A stretch of DNA of 64,000 nt. It comes from Prosapia bicincta. Its lineage: Eukaryota > Arthropoda > Insecta > Hemiptera > Cercopidae. The notes under the pieces were generated by a model. That model saw only the letters and a list, made by a program, of their open reading frames with translations. It made no database searches and was not told where the DNA came from. The translations under genes and the position numbers were made by a program. Below, piece by piece: positions 20,601 through 36,200 of this stretch (position 1 is the first letter of the stretch; each line of letters starts with the position of its first letter). Location of the stretch: assembly GCA_036971475.1 (NCBI GenBank), contig JBAIZL010000001.1, forward strand, positions 98,874,850-98,938,849. Reading direction: 5' to 3'.

Positions 20601-23600
20601 CGACATTATGTTAGGAGCGGCGACGGATATTTTTCTGCCCAATGTGTAAACGCGACATTATGTTAGAGCGGTGACGAATATTCTATCGCCCGATGTGTAA
20701 ACGCGACAATATGTTAGAGCGGCGACGGATATTTTTCTGCCCAATGTGTAAACACGACATTTTTTTAGAAGAGCGACGGATATTTTATCCCCCGTTGTGT
20801 AAACGCAACAATATCTTAGAGAGGTGACGGGTAATTTACCGTCCAAGGTGCAAACGCGATAATATCTTAGAACGGTGACGGATATTCTATCGTCCGATTT
20901 GTAAAGGCGTCATTATGCTAGAGCGGCGACGGGTATTTTACTGCCCAATGTGTAAACGCGACATTATGTTAGAGTGACGACGAATATTCTATCGCCCGAT
21001 CTGTAAACGCGACATTATGTTAGAGCGGCGACTGATATTCTATCGCACGATGTGTAAACGCGATATTATGTTAGAGTGCCGACGGATATTCTATCGCCCG
21101 ATGTGCAAACGCGACATTATGTTAGAGCGGCGACGGCTATTATTCTGCCCATTGTGTAAATGCGACATTATGTAAGAGCGGCGACGAATATTCTATCGCC
21201 CGATGTGTAAACGCGACATTATGTTAGAGCGGCGACGGATATTTTTCTGCCCAATGTGTAAACGCGACATTATGTTAGAGTGACGACGAATATTCTATAG
21301 GCCGATGTGTAAATGTGACATTATGTTAGAACGGCGACGGATATTCTATCGCCCGATGTGTAAACGCGACATTATGTTAGAGTGCCAACGGACATTCTAT
21401 CGCCCGATGTGTAAGCGCGACATTATGTTAGAGCGCCGACGGATATTTTTCTGCCCAATGTGTAATCGCCACAATATGTTAGAGCGGCGACGGATAATTT
21501 ACTGCCCAAAGTGTAAACACGTCATATTTATAGAAGAGATATTTTATCCCCCGTTGTGTAAACGCAACAATATCTTAGAGAGGTGACGGGTAATTTACCG
21601 TCCAATGTGTAAACGCGATAATATCTTAGAGAGGTGACGGATATTCTATCGCCCGATGTGTATTCGCGACATTATGTTAGAGCGGCGACGGATATTTTTC
21701 TGCCCAATGTGTAAACGCGACATTATGTTAGAGCGGTGACGAATATTCTATCGCCCGATGTGTAAACGCGACAATATGTTAGAGCGGCGACGGATATTTT
21801 TCTGCCCAATGTGTAAACGAGACATTATGTTAGAGTGACGACGAATATTCTATCGCCGGATGTGTAAACGCGACATTATGTTAGAGCGGCGACGAAGATC
21901 CTATCGCATAGTGTGTAAACAAGACATTTTTTTAGAAGAGCGACGGATAATTTAACGTCCAATGTGTAAACACGAGATTATGTTAGAGCGGCGACGGATA
22001 TTGTTCTGCCCAATGTGTAAACGCGACATTATGTTAGAGTGCCGACGGATATTCTATCGCCCGATGTGTAAACGCGACATTATGTTAGAGCGGCGACGAA
22101 TATTCTATCGCACGATGTGTAAACGCCACATTATGTTAGAGTGCCGGCGGATATTCTATTGACCGATGTGTAAACGCGACATTATGTTAGAGCGGCGACG
22201 GATATTTGTCTGCCCAATGTGTAAACGCGACATTATGTTAGAGCGGTGACAGAAATTCTATCGCCCGATGTGCAAACACGTCATTTTTTTAGAAGAGCGA
22301 CGGATATTTTCTCTCCCGTTGTGTAAACCCAACAATATCTTAGAGAGGTGACGGGTAATTTACCGTCCAATGTGTATACGCGACATTATGTTAGAACGGT
22401 GACGGATATTCTATCGCCCGATGTGTAAACGCGACATTATGTTAGAGCGGCGACGGATATTGTTCTGCCCAATGTGTAAACGCGACATTATGTTAGAGTG
22501 CCAACGGATATTCCATCGCCCGATGTGAAAAAACGCGACATTATGTTAAAGCGGCGACGTATATTCTATCGCCCGATGTGTAGACGCGACATTATGTTAG
22601 AGCGGTGACGGATATTTTTCTGCCTAATGTGTAAACGCGACATTATGTTAGAGTGACGACGAATATTCTATCGCCCGATGTGTCAACGCGACATTATGTT
22701 AGAGCGGCGACGGATATTTTACTGCCCAAAGTGTAAACGCGACATTATGTTAGAGAGGTGACAGATATTCTATCGCCCGATGTGCAAACACGACATTTTT
22801 TTAGAAGAGCGACAGATATTGTATCTCCCGTTGTGTAAACGCAACAATATCTTAGAGAGGTGACGGGTAATTTACCGCCCAATGTGTAAACGCGATAATA
22901 TCTTAGAACGGTGACGGATATTCTATCGCCCGATGTGTAAACGCGTCATTATGTTAGAGCGGCGACGGATATTGTTCTGCCCAATGTGTAAACGCGACAT
23001 TATGTTAGAGTGCCGACGGAAATTCTATCGCCCGATGTGTAAACGCGACATTATATTAGAGCGGCGACAGATATTTTACTGCCCAAAGTGTAAACACGAC
23101 ATTTTTTTAGAAGAGCGACGGATAATTTACCGTCCAATGTGTAAACGCGACATTATGTTAGAACGGTGACGGATATTCTATCGCCCGATGTGTAAACGCG
23201 ACATTATGTTAGAGCGGCGACGGATATTGTTCTGCCCAATGTGTAAACGCGACATTATGTTAGAGTGCCGACGGAAATTCTATCGCCCGATGTGTAAACG
23301 CGACGTTATGCTAGAACGTCGACGGGTATTACCTGCCCAAAGTGTAAACGCAACATTTTTTCATAAGATCGACGGATATTTTATCCCCCGTTGTGTCAAC
23401 GCAACAATATCTTAGAGAGGTGACGGGTAATTCACCGTCCAATGTGTAAACGCAATAATATCTTAGAACGGTGACGTATATACTATCGCCCGATGTGTAA
23501 ACGCGACATTTGTTAGAGCGGCGACGAATATTCTATCGCTCGATGTGTAAACGCGACATTATGATAGAGTGACGACGAATATTCTATCGCCCGATGTGTA

Positions 23601-24491
23601 AACGCGACATTATGTTAGAGCGGCGACGGATATTTTACTGCCCAAAGTGTTAACACGACATATTTATAGAAGAGCGATGGATATTTTATCCCCCGTTTTG
23701 TAAACGCCACAATATCTTAGAGAGGTGACGGGTAATTTACCGTTCAATGTGTAAACGCGATAATATCTTAGAGAGGTGACGGATATTCTATCGCCCGATG
23801 TGTAAACGCATCATTATGCTAGAGCGGCGACGGGTATTTAACTGCCCAAAGTGTAAACGCAACATTTTTCCATAAGATCGACGGATATTTTATCCTCCGT
23901 TGTGTCAACGCAACAATATCTTAGAGAGGTGACGGGTAATTTACCGTCCAATGTGTAAACGCGACATTATGTTTGAACGGTGACGGATATTCTATCGAAC
24001 GATGTGTAAACGCGACATTATGTTAGAGCGGCGACGGATATTTTTCTGCCCAATGTGTAAACGCCACATTATGTTAGAGTGACGACGAATATTCTATCGC
24101 CCGTTGTGTAAACGCGACATTATATTAGAGCGGCGACGGATATTTTACTGCCCAAAATGTTAACACGACATATTTATAGAAGAGCGACGGATATTTTATC
24201 CCCCGTTGTGTAAACGCAACAATATCTTAGAGAGGTGACGGGTAATATACCGTCCAATGTGTAAACGCGATATTATGTTAGAGCGGCGACGGATATTTTT
24301 CTGCCCAATGTGTAAACGCGTCATTATGTTAGAGTGCCGACAGATATTCTATTGCCCGATGTGTAAACGCGACATTATGTTAGAGCGGTGACGGATATTC
24401 TATCGCCCGAGGTGCAAACACGACATTTATTTAGAAGAGCGACGGATATTTTATCCCTCGTTGTGTAAACGCAACAATATCTTAGAGAGGT

Positions 24492-24509
24492 GACGGGTAA
24501 TTTACCGTC
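24492..24509. promoter_or_regulatory. near-palindromic box of C2 monomers (example copy)
   Basis: GACGGGTAATTTACCGTC is a dyad (GACGG-TAA / TTACCGTC) with one extra G. It is found in C2 monomers throughout the array, nearly always just after a C1 monomer, and is absent from classes Y and F. Other copies are at about 18074, 20518, 31976, 49131 and 62222. A protein-binding role is only a guess. Confidence 0.35.
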
Positions 24510-26828
24510 CAATGTGTAAACGCGATATTATGTTAGAGCGGCGACGGATATTTCTCTGCCCAATGTGTAAACGCGACATTGTGTTAGAGTGCCGACGAAT
24601 ATTTTTCTGCCCAATGTGTAAACGCGACATTATGTTAGAGCGGCGACGAGTATTCTATCGCCCGATGTGTAAACGCGACATTATGTTAGAGTGCCGACGG
24701 ATATTTTTCTGCCCAATGTGTAAACGCGACATTATGTTAGAGCGGCGACGAGTATTCTATCGCCCGATGTGTAAACGCGACATTATGTTAGAGCGGCGAC
24801 GGATATTTTTCTGCGAAATGTGTAAACGCGACATTATGTTAGAGTGACGACGAATATTCTATCGCCCGAAGTGTAAGCGCGACATTATGTTAGAGCGGCG
24901 ACAGATATTTTTCTGCCCAATATGTAAACGCGACATTATGTTAGAGCGGCGACGAATATTCTATCGACCGATGTGTAAACGCGACATTATGTTAGAGCGT
25001 CGACGGATATTTTTCTGCCCAATGTGTAAACGCGACATTATGTTAGAGTGCCGATGAATTTTCTATCGCCCGATGTGTAAACGCGACATTATGTTAGAGC
25101 GGCGACGGATATTTTTCTGCCCAATATGTAAACGCGACATTATGTTAGAGCGGCGACGGATATTTTCCTTCCCAATGTGTAAACGCGACTTTATGTTAGA
25201 GTAACGACATATTCTATCGCCCGATGTGTAAACGAGACATTATGTTAGAACGGCGACGAATATTCTATCGCCCGATGTGTAAACGCGACATTATGTTAGA
25301 GTGCCAACGGATATTCTATCGCCCGATGTGTAAACGCGACATTATGTTAGAGCGGCGACAGATATTTTACTGCCCAAAGTGTAAACACGATATTTTTTTA
25401 GAAGAGCGACGGATATTTTATTCCCCGTTGTGTAATCGCAACAATATCTTAGAGAGGTGACGGGTAATTTACCGTCCAATGTGTAAACGCGACATTATGT
25501 TAGAACGGTGACGGATATTCTATCGCCCGATGTGTAAACGCGACATTATGTTAGAGCGACGACGGATATTTTTCTGCCCGATGTGTAAACGCGACATTAT
25601 GTTAGAGTGCCGATGAATATTCTATCGCCCAATGTGTATACGCGACATTATGTTAGAGCGGTGACGGATTTTCTACAGCCCGATATGTAAACGCGACATT
25701 ATGTTAGAGCGGCTACGGATATTTTACTGCTCAAAGTGTAAACACGACATTTTTTTAGAAGAGCGACGGATATTTTATCCCCCGTTGTGTAAACGCAACA
25801 ATATCTTAGAGAGGTGACGAGTATTTTACCGTCCAATGTGTAAACGCGATAATATCTTAGAACGGTGACATATATTCTATCGCCCGATGTGTAAACGCGA
25901 CATTATGTTAGAGCGGCGACGGATATTTTTCTGCCCAATGTGTATACACGACATTATGTTAGAGCGGTGACGGATTTTCTATAGCCCGATATGTAAACGC
26001 GACATTATGTTAGAGCGGCTACGGATATTTTACTGCTCAAAGTGTAAACACGATATTTATTTAGAAGAGCGACGGATATTTTATCCCGCTTAGTGTAAAC
26101 GCAACAATATCTTAGAGAGGTGACGGGTAATTTACCGTCCAATGTGTAAACGCGATAATATCTTGGAGCGGCGACGGATATTTTACTGCCCAAAGTGTAA
26201 ACACGACATTTTTTTAGAAGAGCGACGGATATTTTATCCCCCGGTGTGTATACGCAATAATATCTTAGAGAGGTGACGGGTAATTTACCGTCCACTGTGT
26301 AAACGCGATATTAATTTAGAGCGGCGACGGATATTTTTCTGCCCAATGTGTAAACGCGACATTGTGTTAGAGTGCCGACGAATATTCTATCGCCCGATGT
26401 GTAAACGCGACATTATGTTAGAGTGCCGACGGATATTTTTCTGCCCAATGTGTAAACGCGACATTATGTTAGAGCGGCGACGAATATTCTATCGCCCGAT
26501 ATGTAAACGCGACATTATGTTAGAGCGGCGACGAATATTCTATCGCCCGATGTGTAAACTCGATATTATGTTAGAGCGGCGACGGATATTCTATCACCCG
26601 ATGTGTTAACGCGACATTATGTTAGAGTGCCGACGGATATTCTACCGCCCGATGTGTAAACGCGACATTATATTAGAGCGGCGACGGATATTTTTCTGCC
26701 CAATGTGTAAACGCGACTTTGTTAGAGCGGCAAAGGATATTTTTCTGCCCAATGTGTAAACGCCACATTATGTTAGAGTGCCGATGAATTTTCTATCGCC
26801 CGATGTGTAAACGCGACATTATGTTACA

Positions 26829-27446
26829 GTGGCGACGGATATCTATCGCCCGATGTGTAAACGCGACATTATGTTACAGTTGCGACGGATATTCTATCGC
26901 CCGATGTGTAAACGCGACATTATGTTAGAGTGCCAACGGATATTCTATCGCCCGATGTGTAAACGCGACATTATGTTAGAGCGGCGACAGATATTTTACT
27001 GCCCAAAGTGTAAACACGACATTTTTTTAGAAGAGCGACGGATATTTTATCCCCCGTTGTGTAATCGCAACAATATCTTAGAGAGGTGACGGGTAATTTA
27101 CCGTCCAAAGTGTAAACGCGACATTATGATAGAACGGTGACGGATATTTTCCTTCCCGATGTGTAAACGCGACATTATGTTAGAACGGCGACGAATATTC
27201 TATCGCCCGATGTGTAAACGCGACATTATGTTACAGTTGCGACGGATATTCTATCGCCCGATGTGTAAACGCGACATTATGTTAGAGTGCCAACGGATAT
27301 TCTATCGCCCGATGTGTAAACGCGACATTATGTTAGAGCGGCGACAGATATTTTACTGCCCAAAAAGTAAACACGACATTTTTTTAGAAGAGCGACGGAT
27401 ATTTTATCCCCCGTTGTGTAATCGCAACAATATTTTAGAGAGGTGA
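26829..27446. repeat. 357-bp (7-monomer) higher-order repeat, two copies
   Basis: The marker ACAGTTGCGACGG occurs at 26876 and 27233, exactly 357 bp (7 x 51) apart. The following monomers match in order, including the C1-C2 pair. Confidence 0.85.
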
Positions 27447-28018
27447 CGGGTAATTTACCGTCCAAAGTGTAAACGCGACATTATGATAGAACGGTGACGG
27501 ATATTCTATCCCCCGATGTGTAAACGCGACATTATGTTAGAGCGACGACGGATATTTTTCTGCCCAATGTGTAAACGCGACATTATGTTAGAGTGCCGAT
27601 GAATATTCTATCGCCCGATGTGTAAACGCGACATTATGTTAAAACGGCGACGGATATTTTTCTGCCCAATGTGTAAACGCGACATTATGTTAGCGCAGTG
27701 ACGGATATTCTATCGTCCGATGTGTAAACGCGACATTATGTTAGAGCAGCGACGGATATTTTACTGCCCAATGTGTATACGCGACATTATGTTAGAGCGG
27801 TGACGGATTTTCTACAGCGCGATATGTAAACGCGACATTATCTTAGAGCGGCTACAGATATTTTACTGCTCAAAGTGTAAACACGACATTTTTTTAGAAG
27901 AGCGACGGATATTTTATCCCCCGTTGTGTAAACGCAACGATATCATAGAGAGGTGACTGGTAATTTACCGTCCAATGTGTAAACGCGATAATATCTTGGA
28001 GCGGCGACGGATATTTTT

Positions 28019-28730
28019 CTGCCCGATGTGTAAACGCGACATTATGTTAGAGCGGCGACGGATATTTTACTGCCCAATGTGTATACGCGACATTATGTTA
28101 GAGCGGTGACGGATTTTCTACAGCCCGATATGTAAACGCGACATTATGTTAGAGCGGCTACGGATATTTTACTGCCCAAAGTGTAAACACGAAATTTTTT
28201 TAGAAGAGCGACGGATATTTTATCCCCCGTTGTGTATACGCAATAATATCTTAGAGAGGTGACGGGTAATTTACTGTCCAATGTGTAAACGCGATATTAT
28301 GTTAGAGCGGTGACGGATTTTCTACAGCCCGATATGTAAACGCGATAATATCTTGGAGCGGCGACGGATATTTTTCTGCCCGATGTGTAAACGCCACATT
28401 ATGTTAGAGCGGCGACGGATATTTTACTGCCCAATGTGTATACGCGACATTATGTTAGAGCGGTGACGGATTTTCTACAGCCCGATATGTAAACGCGACA
28501 TTATGTTAGAGCGGCTACGGATATTTTACTGCCCAAAGTGTAAACACATTTTTTTAGAAGAGCGACGGATATTTTATCCCCCGTTTTGTATACGCAATAA
28601 TATCTTAGAGAGGTGACAAGTAATTTACCGTCCAATGTGTAAACGCGATATTATGTTAGAGCGGCAACGGATATTTTTCTGCCCGATGTGTAAACGCGAC
28701 ATTATGTTAGAGTGCCGACGGATATTTTTC
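28019..28730. repeat. another 357-bp (7-monomer) repeat, two copies
   Basis: CTGCCCGATGTG followed by the GTGTATACGCGACATT and GGATTTTCTACAGCCCG variants recurs with a 357-bp shift (28021 and 28378). It has different content from the 7-mer at 26829, so two separate seven-monomer duplications exist. A similar arrangement is kept in the duplicated block near 38345-38890. Confidence 0.8.
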
Positions 28731-31700
28731 TGCCCAATGTGTAAACGCGACATTATGTTAGAGCGGCGACGAATATTCTATCGCCCGATGTGTATACGCG
28801 ACATTATGTTAGAGCGGCGACGGATATTTTTCTGCCCAATGTGTAAACGCGACATTATGTTAGAGTGACGACGAATATTCTATCGCCCGAAGTGTAAGCG
28901 CGACATTATGTTAGAGCGGCGACAGATATTTTTCTGCCAAATGTGTAAACGCGACATTATGTTAGAGCGGCGACGAATATTCTATCGCCCGATGTGTAAA
29001 CGCGACATTATGTTAGAGCGGCGACGAATATTCTATCGCCCGATGTGTAAACGCGATATTATGTTAGAGCGGCGAAGGATATTCTATCACCCGATTTGTA
29101 AACGCGACATTATGTTAGAGTGCCGACGGATATTCTACCGCCCGATGTGTAAACGCGACATTATGTTAGAGCGGTGACGGATATTTTTGTGCCCAATGTG
29201 TAAACGCGACATTATGTTAGAGCGGCGACAGATATTTTACTGCCCAAAGTGTAAACACGACATTTTTTTAGAAGAGCGACGGATATTTTATCCCCCGTTG
29301 TGTAAACGCCACAATATCTTAGAGAGGTGACGGGTAATTTACCGTTCAATGTGTAAACGCGATAATATCTTAGAGAGGCAACGAATATTCTATCGCCCGA
29401 TGTGTAAACGCGACATTATGTTAGAGCGGCGACGAATATTCTATCGCCCGATGTGTAAACGCGATATTATGTTAGAGTGCCGACGGATATTCTACCGCCC
29501 GATGTGTAAACGCGACATTATGTTAGAGCGGTGACGGATATTTTTCTGCCCAATGTGTAAACGCGACATTATGTTAGAGCGGCGACAGATATTTTACTGC
29601 CCAAAGTGTAAACACGACATTTTTTTAGAAGAGCGACGGATATTTTATCCCACGTTGTGTAAACGCATCAATATCTTAGAGAAGTGACGGGTAATTTACC
29701 GTCCAATGTGTAAACGCGATATTATGTTAGAGCGGCAACGGATATTTTTCTGCCCAATGTGTGAACGCGTTATTATGTTAGAGTGCCGACAGATATTCTA
29801 TTGCCCAATGTGTAAACGCGACATTATGTTAGAACGGTGACGGATATTCTATCGCCCGATGTGTAAACGCGCCATTATGTTAGAGCGGCGACGGATATTG
29901 TTCTTCCCAATATGTAAACGCGACATTATGTTAGAGTGCCGACGGAAATTCTATCGCCCGATGTGTAAACGCGTCGTTATGCTAGAACGTCGACGGGTAT
30001 TTAACTGCCCAAAGTGTAAACGCAACATTTTTTCATAAGATCGACGGATATTTTATCCCCCGTTGTGTAAACGCAACAATAACTTAGACGGGTGACGGGT
30101 AATTTACCGTCCAATGTGTAAACGCGACATTATGTTAGAACGGTGACGGATATTCTATCGCCCGATGTGTAAACGCGACATTATGTTAGAGCGGCGACGG
30201 ATATTTTTCTGCCCAATATGTAAACGCCACATTATGTTAGAGCGGCGACGGATATTTTTCTGCCCAATGTGTAAACGCGACATTATGTTAGAGTAACGAC
30301 GAATATTCTATCGCCCGTGGTGTAAACGCGACATTATGTTAGAGCGGCGACGGATATTTTACTGCCCAAAATGTTAACACGACATATTTATAGAAGAGCG
30401 ACGGATATTTTATCCCCCGTTGTGTAAACGCAACAATATCTTAGAGAGGTGACGGGTAATATACCGTCCAATGTGTAAACGCGATATTAAGTTAGAGCGG
30501 CGACGGATATTTTTCTGCCCAATGTGTAAACGCGTCATTATGTTAGAGTGCCGACAGATATTCTATTGCCCGATGTGTAAACGCGACATTATGTTAGAGC
30601 GGTGACGGATATTCTATCGCCCGAGGTGCAAACACGACATTTATTTAGAAGAGCGACGGATATTTTATCCCTCGTTGTGTAAACGCAACAATATCTTAGA
30701 GTGGTGACGGGTAATTTGCCGTCCAATGTGTAAACGCGATAATATCTTAGAGCGGCGACGAATATTTTACTGCCCAAAGTGTAAACACGACATTTTTTTA
30801 GAAGAGCGACGGATATTTTATCCCCCGTTGTGTATACGCAACTATATCTTAGAGAGGTAACGGGTAATTTACCGTCCAATGTGTCAACGCGATTATATGT
30901 TAGAGCGGCGACGGATATTTCTCTGCCCAATGTGTAAACGCGACATTGTGTTAGAGTGCCGACGAATATTCTATCGCCCGATGTGTAAACGCGACATTAT
31001 GTTAGAGTGCCGACGGATATTTTTCTGCCCAATGTGTAAACGCGACATTATGTTAGAGCGGCGACGAATATTCTATCGCCCGATGTGTAAACGCGACATT
31101 ATGTTAGAGCGGCGACGGATATTTTTCTGCCCAATGTGTAAACGCGACATTATGTTAGAGTGACGACGAATATTCTATCGCCCGAAGTGTAAGCGCGACA
31201 TTATGTTAGAGCGGCGACAGATATTTTTCTGCCCAATGTGTAAACGCGACATTATGTTAGAGTGCCGACGGATATTCTACCGCCCGATGTGTAAACGCGA
31301 CATTATGTTAGAGCAGCGACGGATATTTTTCTGCCCAATGTGTAAACGCGACTTTGTTAGAGCGGCGAAGGATAATTTTCTGCCCAATGTGTAAGCGCGA
31401 CATTATGTTAGAGCGGCGACGAATATTCTATCGACCGATGTGTAAACGCGACATTATGTTAGAGCGTCGACGGATATTTTTCTGCCCAATGTGTAAACGC
31501 GACATTATGTTAGAGTGCCGATGAATTTTTTATCGCCCGATGTGTAAACGCGACATTATGTTAGAGCGGCGACGGATATTTTTCTGCCCAATATGTAAAC
31601 GCGACATTATGTTAGAGCGGCGACGGATATTTTCCTTCCCAATGTGTAAACGCGACTTTATGTTAGAGTGACGACATATTCTATCGCCCGATGTGTAAAC

Positions 31701-33286
31701 GCGAAATTATGTTAGAACGGCGACGAATATTCTATCGCCCGATGTGTAAACGCGACATTATGTTACAGTGGCGACGGATATTCTATCGCCCGATGTGTAA
31801 ACGCGACATTATGTTAGAGTGCCAACGGATATTCTATCGCCCGATGTGTAAACGCGACATTATGTTAGAGCGGCGACAGATATTTTACTGCCCAAAGTGT
31901 AAACACGACATTTTTTTAGAAGAGCGACGGATATTTTATCCCCCGTTGTGTAATCGCAACAATATCTTAGAGAGGTGACGGGTAATTTACCGTCCAATGT
32001 GTAAACGCGACATTATATTAGAACGGTGACGGATATTCTATCGCCCGATGTGTAAACGCGACATTATGTTAGAGCGACGACGGATATTTTTCTGCCCGAT
32101 GTGTAAACGCGACATTATGTTAGCGCAGTGACGGATATTCTATCGCCCGATGTGTAAACGCGACATTATGTTAGAGCGGCGACGGATATTTTTCTGCCCA
32201 ATGTGTAAACGGGACATTATGTTAGAGCGGTGACGGATATTCTATCGCCCGAAGTGTAAACGCGACATTATGTTAGAGTGGCGACGGATATTTTCCTTCC
32301 CAATGTGTATACGCGACATTATGTTAGAGCGGTGACGGATTTAGTACAGCCCGATATGTAAACGCGACATTATGTTAGAGCGGCTACGGATATTTTACTG
32401 CTCAAAGTGTAAACACGACATTTTTTTAGAAGAGCGACGGATATTTTATCCCCCGTTGTGTAAACGCAACAATATCTTAGAGAGGTGACAGGTAATTTAC
32501 CGTCCAATGTGTAAACGCGATAATATCTTAGAACGGTGACATATATTCTATCGCCCGATGTGTAAACGCGACATTATGTTAGAGCGGCAACGGATATTAT
32601 TCTGCCCAATGTGTATACGCGACATTATGTTAGAGCGGTGACGGATTTTCTATAGCCCGATATGTAAACCCGACATTATGTTAGAGCGGCTACGGATATT
32701 TTACTGCTCAAAGTGTAAACACGACATTTATTTAGAAGAGCGACGGATATTTTATCCCGCGTAGTGTAAACGCAACAATATCTTAGAGAGGTGACGGGTA
32801 ATTTACCGTCCAATGTGTAAACGCGATAATATCTTGGAGCGGCGACGGATATTTTACTGCCCAAAGTGTAAACACGACATTTTTTTAGAAGAGCGACGGA
32901 TATTTTATCCCCCGTTGTGTATACGCAATATTATCTTAGAGAGGTGACGGGTAATTTACCGTCCACTGTGTAAACGCGATATTATGTTAGAGCGGCGACG
33001 GATATTTTTCTGCCCGATGTGTAAACGCGACATTGTGTTAGAGTGCCGACGAATATTCTATCGCCCGATGTGTAAAAGCGACATTATGTTAGAGTGCCGA
33101 CGGATATTTTTCTGCCCAATGTGTAAACGCGACATTATGTTAGAGCGGCGACGAATATTCTATCGCCCGATGTGTAAACGCGACATTATGTTAGAGCGGC
33201 GATGAATATTCTATCGCCCGATGTGTAAACGCGACATTATGTTAGAGTGCCGACGGATATTTTTCTGCCCAATGTGTAAACGCGAC

Positions 33287-36200
33287 ATTAGAAGAGCGAC
33301 GGATAATTTAACGTCCAATGTGTAAACACGAGATTATGTTAGAGCGGCGACGGATATTGTTCTGCCCAATGTGTAAACGCGACATTATGTTAGAGTGCCG
33401 ACGGATATTCTATCGCCCGATGTGTAAACGCGACATTATGTTAGAGCGGCGACGAATATTCTATCGCCCGATGTGTAAACGCCACATTATGTTAGAGTGC
33501 CGGCGGATATTCTATTGACCGATGTGTAAACGCGACATTATGTTAGAGCGGCGACGGATATTTGTCTGCCCAATGTGTAAACGCGACATTATGTTAGAGC
33601 GGTGACAGAAATTCTATCGCCCGATGTGCAAACACGACATTTTTTTAGAAGAGCGACGGATATTTTCTCTCCCGTTGTGTAAACGCAACAATATCTTAGA
33701 GAGGTTACGAGTAATTTACCGTCCAATGTGTAAATGCGATAATATCTTAGAGCGGCGACGCATATTTTACTGCCCAAAGTGTATTCACGACATTTTTTTA
33801 GAAGAGCGATGGATATTTTTTCTCCCGTTGTGTAAACCCAACAATATCTTAGAGAGGTGACGGGTAATTTACCGTCCAATGTGTATACGCGACATTATGT
33901 TAGAACGGTGACGGATATTCCATCGCCCGATGTGAAAAAACGCGACATTATGTTAAAGCGGCGACGTATATTCTATCGCCCGATGTGTAGACGCGACATT
34001 ATGTTAGAGCGGTGACGGATATTTTTCTGCCTAATGTGTAAACGCGACATTATGTTAGAGCGGCGACGAATATTCTATCGCCCGATGTGTAAAAGCGACA
34101 TTATGTTAGAGCGGCAACGGATATTTTTATGCCCAATGTGTAAACGCGACATTATGTTAGAGTGACGACGAATATTCTATCGCCCGATGTGTCAACGCGA
34201 CATTATGTTAGAGCGGCGACGGATATTTTACTGCCCAAAGTGTAAACGCGACATTATGTTAGAGAGGTGACAGATATTCTATCGCCCGATGTGCAAACAC
34301 GACATTTTTTTAGAAGAGCGACAGATATTGTATCTCCCGTTGTGTAAACGCAACAATATCTTAGAGAGGTGACGGGTAATTTACCGCCCAATGTGTAAAC
34401 GCGATAATATTTCAGAACGGTGACGGATATTCTATCGCCCGATGTGTAAACGCGTCATCATGTTAGAGCGGCGACGGATATTGTTATGCCCAATGTGTAA
34501 ACGCGACATTATGTTAGAGCGGCGACAGATATTTTACTGCCCAAAGTGTAAACACGACATTTTTTTAGAAGAGCGACGGATAATTTACCGTCCAATGTGT
34601 AAACGCGACATTATGTTAGAACGGTGACGGATATTCTATCGGCCGATGTGTAAACGCGACATTATGTTAGAGCGGCGACGGATATTGTTCTGCCCAATAT
34701 GTAAACGCGACATTATGTTAGAGTGCCGACGGAAATTCTATCGCCCGATGTGTAAACGCGTCGTTATGCTAGAACGTCAACGGGTATTTAACTGCCCAAA
34801 GTGTAAACGCAACATTTTTTCATAAGATCGACGGATATTTTATCCCCCGTTGTGTAAACGCAACAATATCTTAGAGAGGTGACGGGTAATTTACCATCCA
34901 ATGTGTAAACGCGATAATATCTTAGAACGGTGACGTATATTCTATCGCCCGATGTGTAAACGCATCATTATGCTAGAGCGGCGACGGGTATTTAACTGCC
35001 CAAAGTGTAAACGCAACATTTTTTCATAAGATCGACGGATATTTTATCCTCCGTTGTGTCAACGCAACAATATCTTAGAGAGGTGACGGGTAATTTACCG
35101 TCCAATGTGTAAACGCGACATTATGTTAGAACGGTGACGGATATTCTATCGCCCGATGTGTAAACGCGACATTATGTTAGAGCGGCGACGGATATTTTTC
35201 TGCCCAATGTGTAAACGCCACATTATGTTAGAGTGACGAAGAATATTCTATCGCCCGTTGTGTAAACGCGACATTATATTAGAGCGGCGACGGATATTTT
35301 ACTGCCCAAAATGTTAACACTACATATTTATAGAAGAGCGACGGATATTTTATCCCCCGTTGTGTAAACGCAACAATATCTTAGAGAGGTGACGGGTAAT
35401 ATACCGTCCAATGTGTAAACGCGATATTATGTTAGAGCGGCGACGGATATTTTTCTGCCCAATGTGTAAACGCGTCATTATGTTAGAGCGGCGACGGATA
35501 TTTTTCTGCGAAATGTGTAAACGCGACATTATGTTAGAGTGACGACGAATATTCTATCGCCCGAAGTGTAAGCGCGACATTATGTTAGAGCGGCGACAGA
35601 TATTTTTCTGCCCAATATGTAAACGCGTCATTATGTTAGAGCGGCGACGAATATTCTATCGACCGATGTGTAAACGCGACAGTATGTTACAGTGGCGACG
35701 GATATTCTATCGCCCGATGTGTAAACGCGACATTATGTTAGAGTGCCAACGGATATTCTATCGCCCGATGTGTAAACGCGACATTATGTTAGAGCGGCGA
35801 CGGATATTTTCCTTCCCAATGTGTGAACGCGACTTTATGTTAGAGTAACGACATATTCTATCGCCCGATGTGTAAACGAGACATTATGTTAGAACGGCGA
35901 CGAATATTCTATCGCCCGATGTGTAAACGCGACAGTATGTTACAGTGGCGACGGATATTCTATCGCCCGATGTGTAAACGCGACATTATGTTAGAGTGCC
36001 AACGGATATTCTATCGCCCGATGTGTAAACGCGACATTATGTTAGAGCGGCGACAGATATTTTACTGCCCAAAGTGTAAACACGATATTTTTTTAGAAGA
36101 GCGACGGATATTTTATTCCCCGTTGTGTAATCGCAACAATATCTTAGAGAGGTGACGACGGGTAATTTACCGTCCAATGTGTAAACGCGACATTATGTTA

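Larger units (their letters stand above)
21938..33287. repeat. about 11-kb satellite block, copy 1
   Basis: The order of variant monomers here is repeated in 33287-44010. Matching landmarks are 21962 with 33318 (shift 11356), 22933 with 34442 (11509), 26346 with 37044 (10698), 28635 with 38960 (10325), 30589 with 41526 (10937) and 31691 with 42679 (10988). The changing shifts show internal gains and losses after duplication. Confidence 0.85.
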
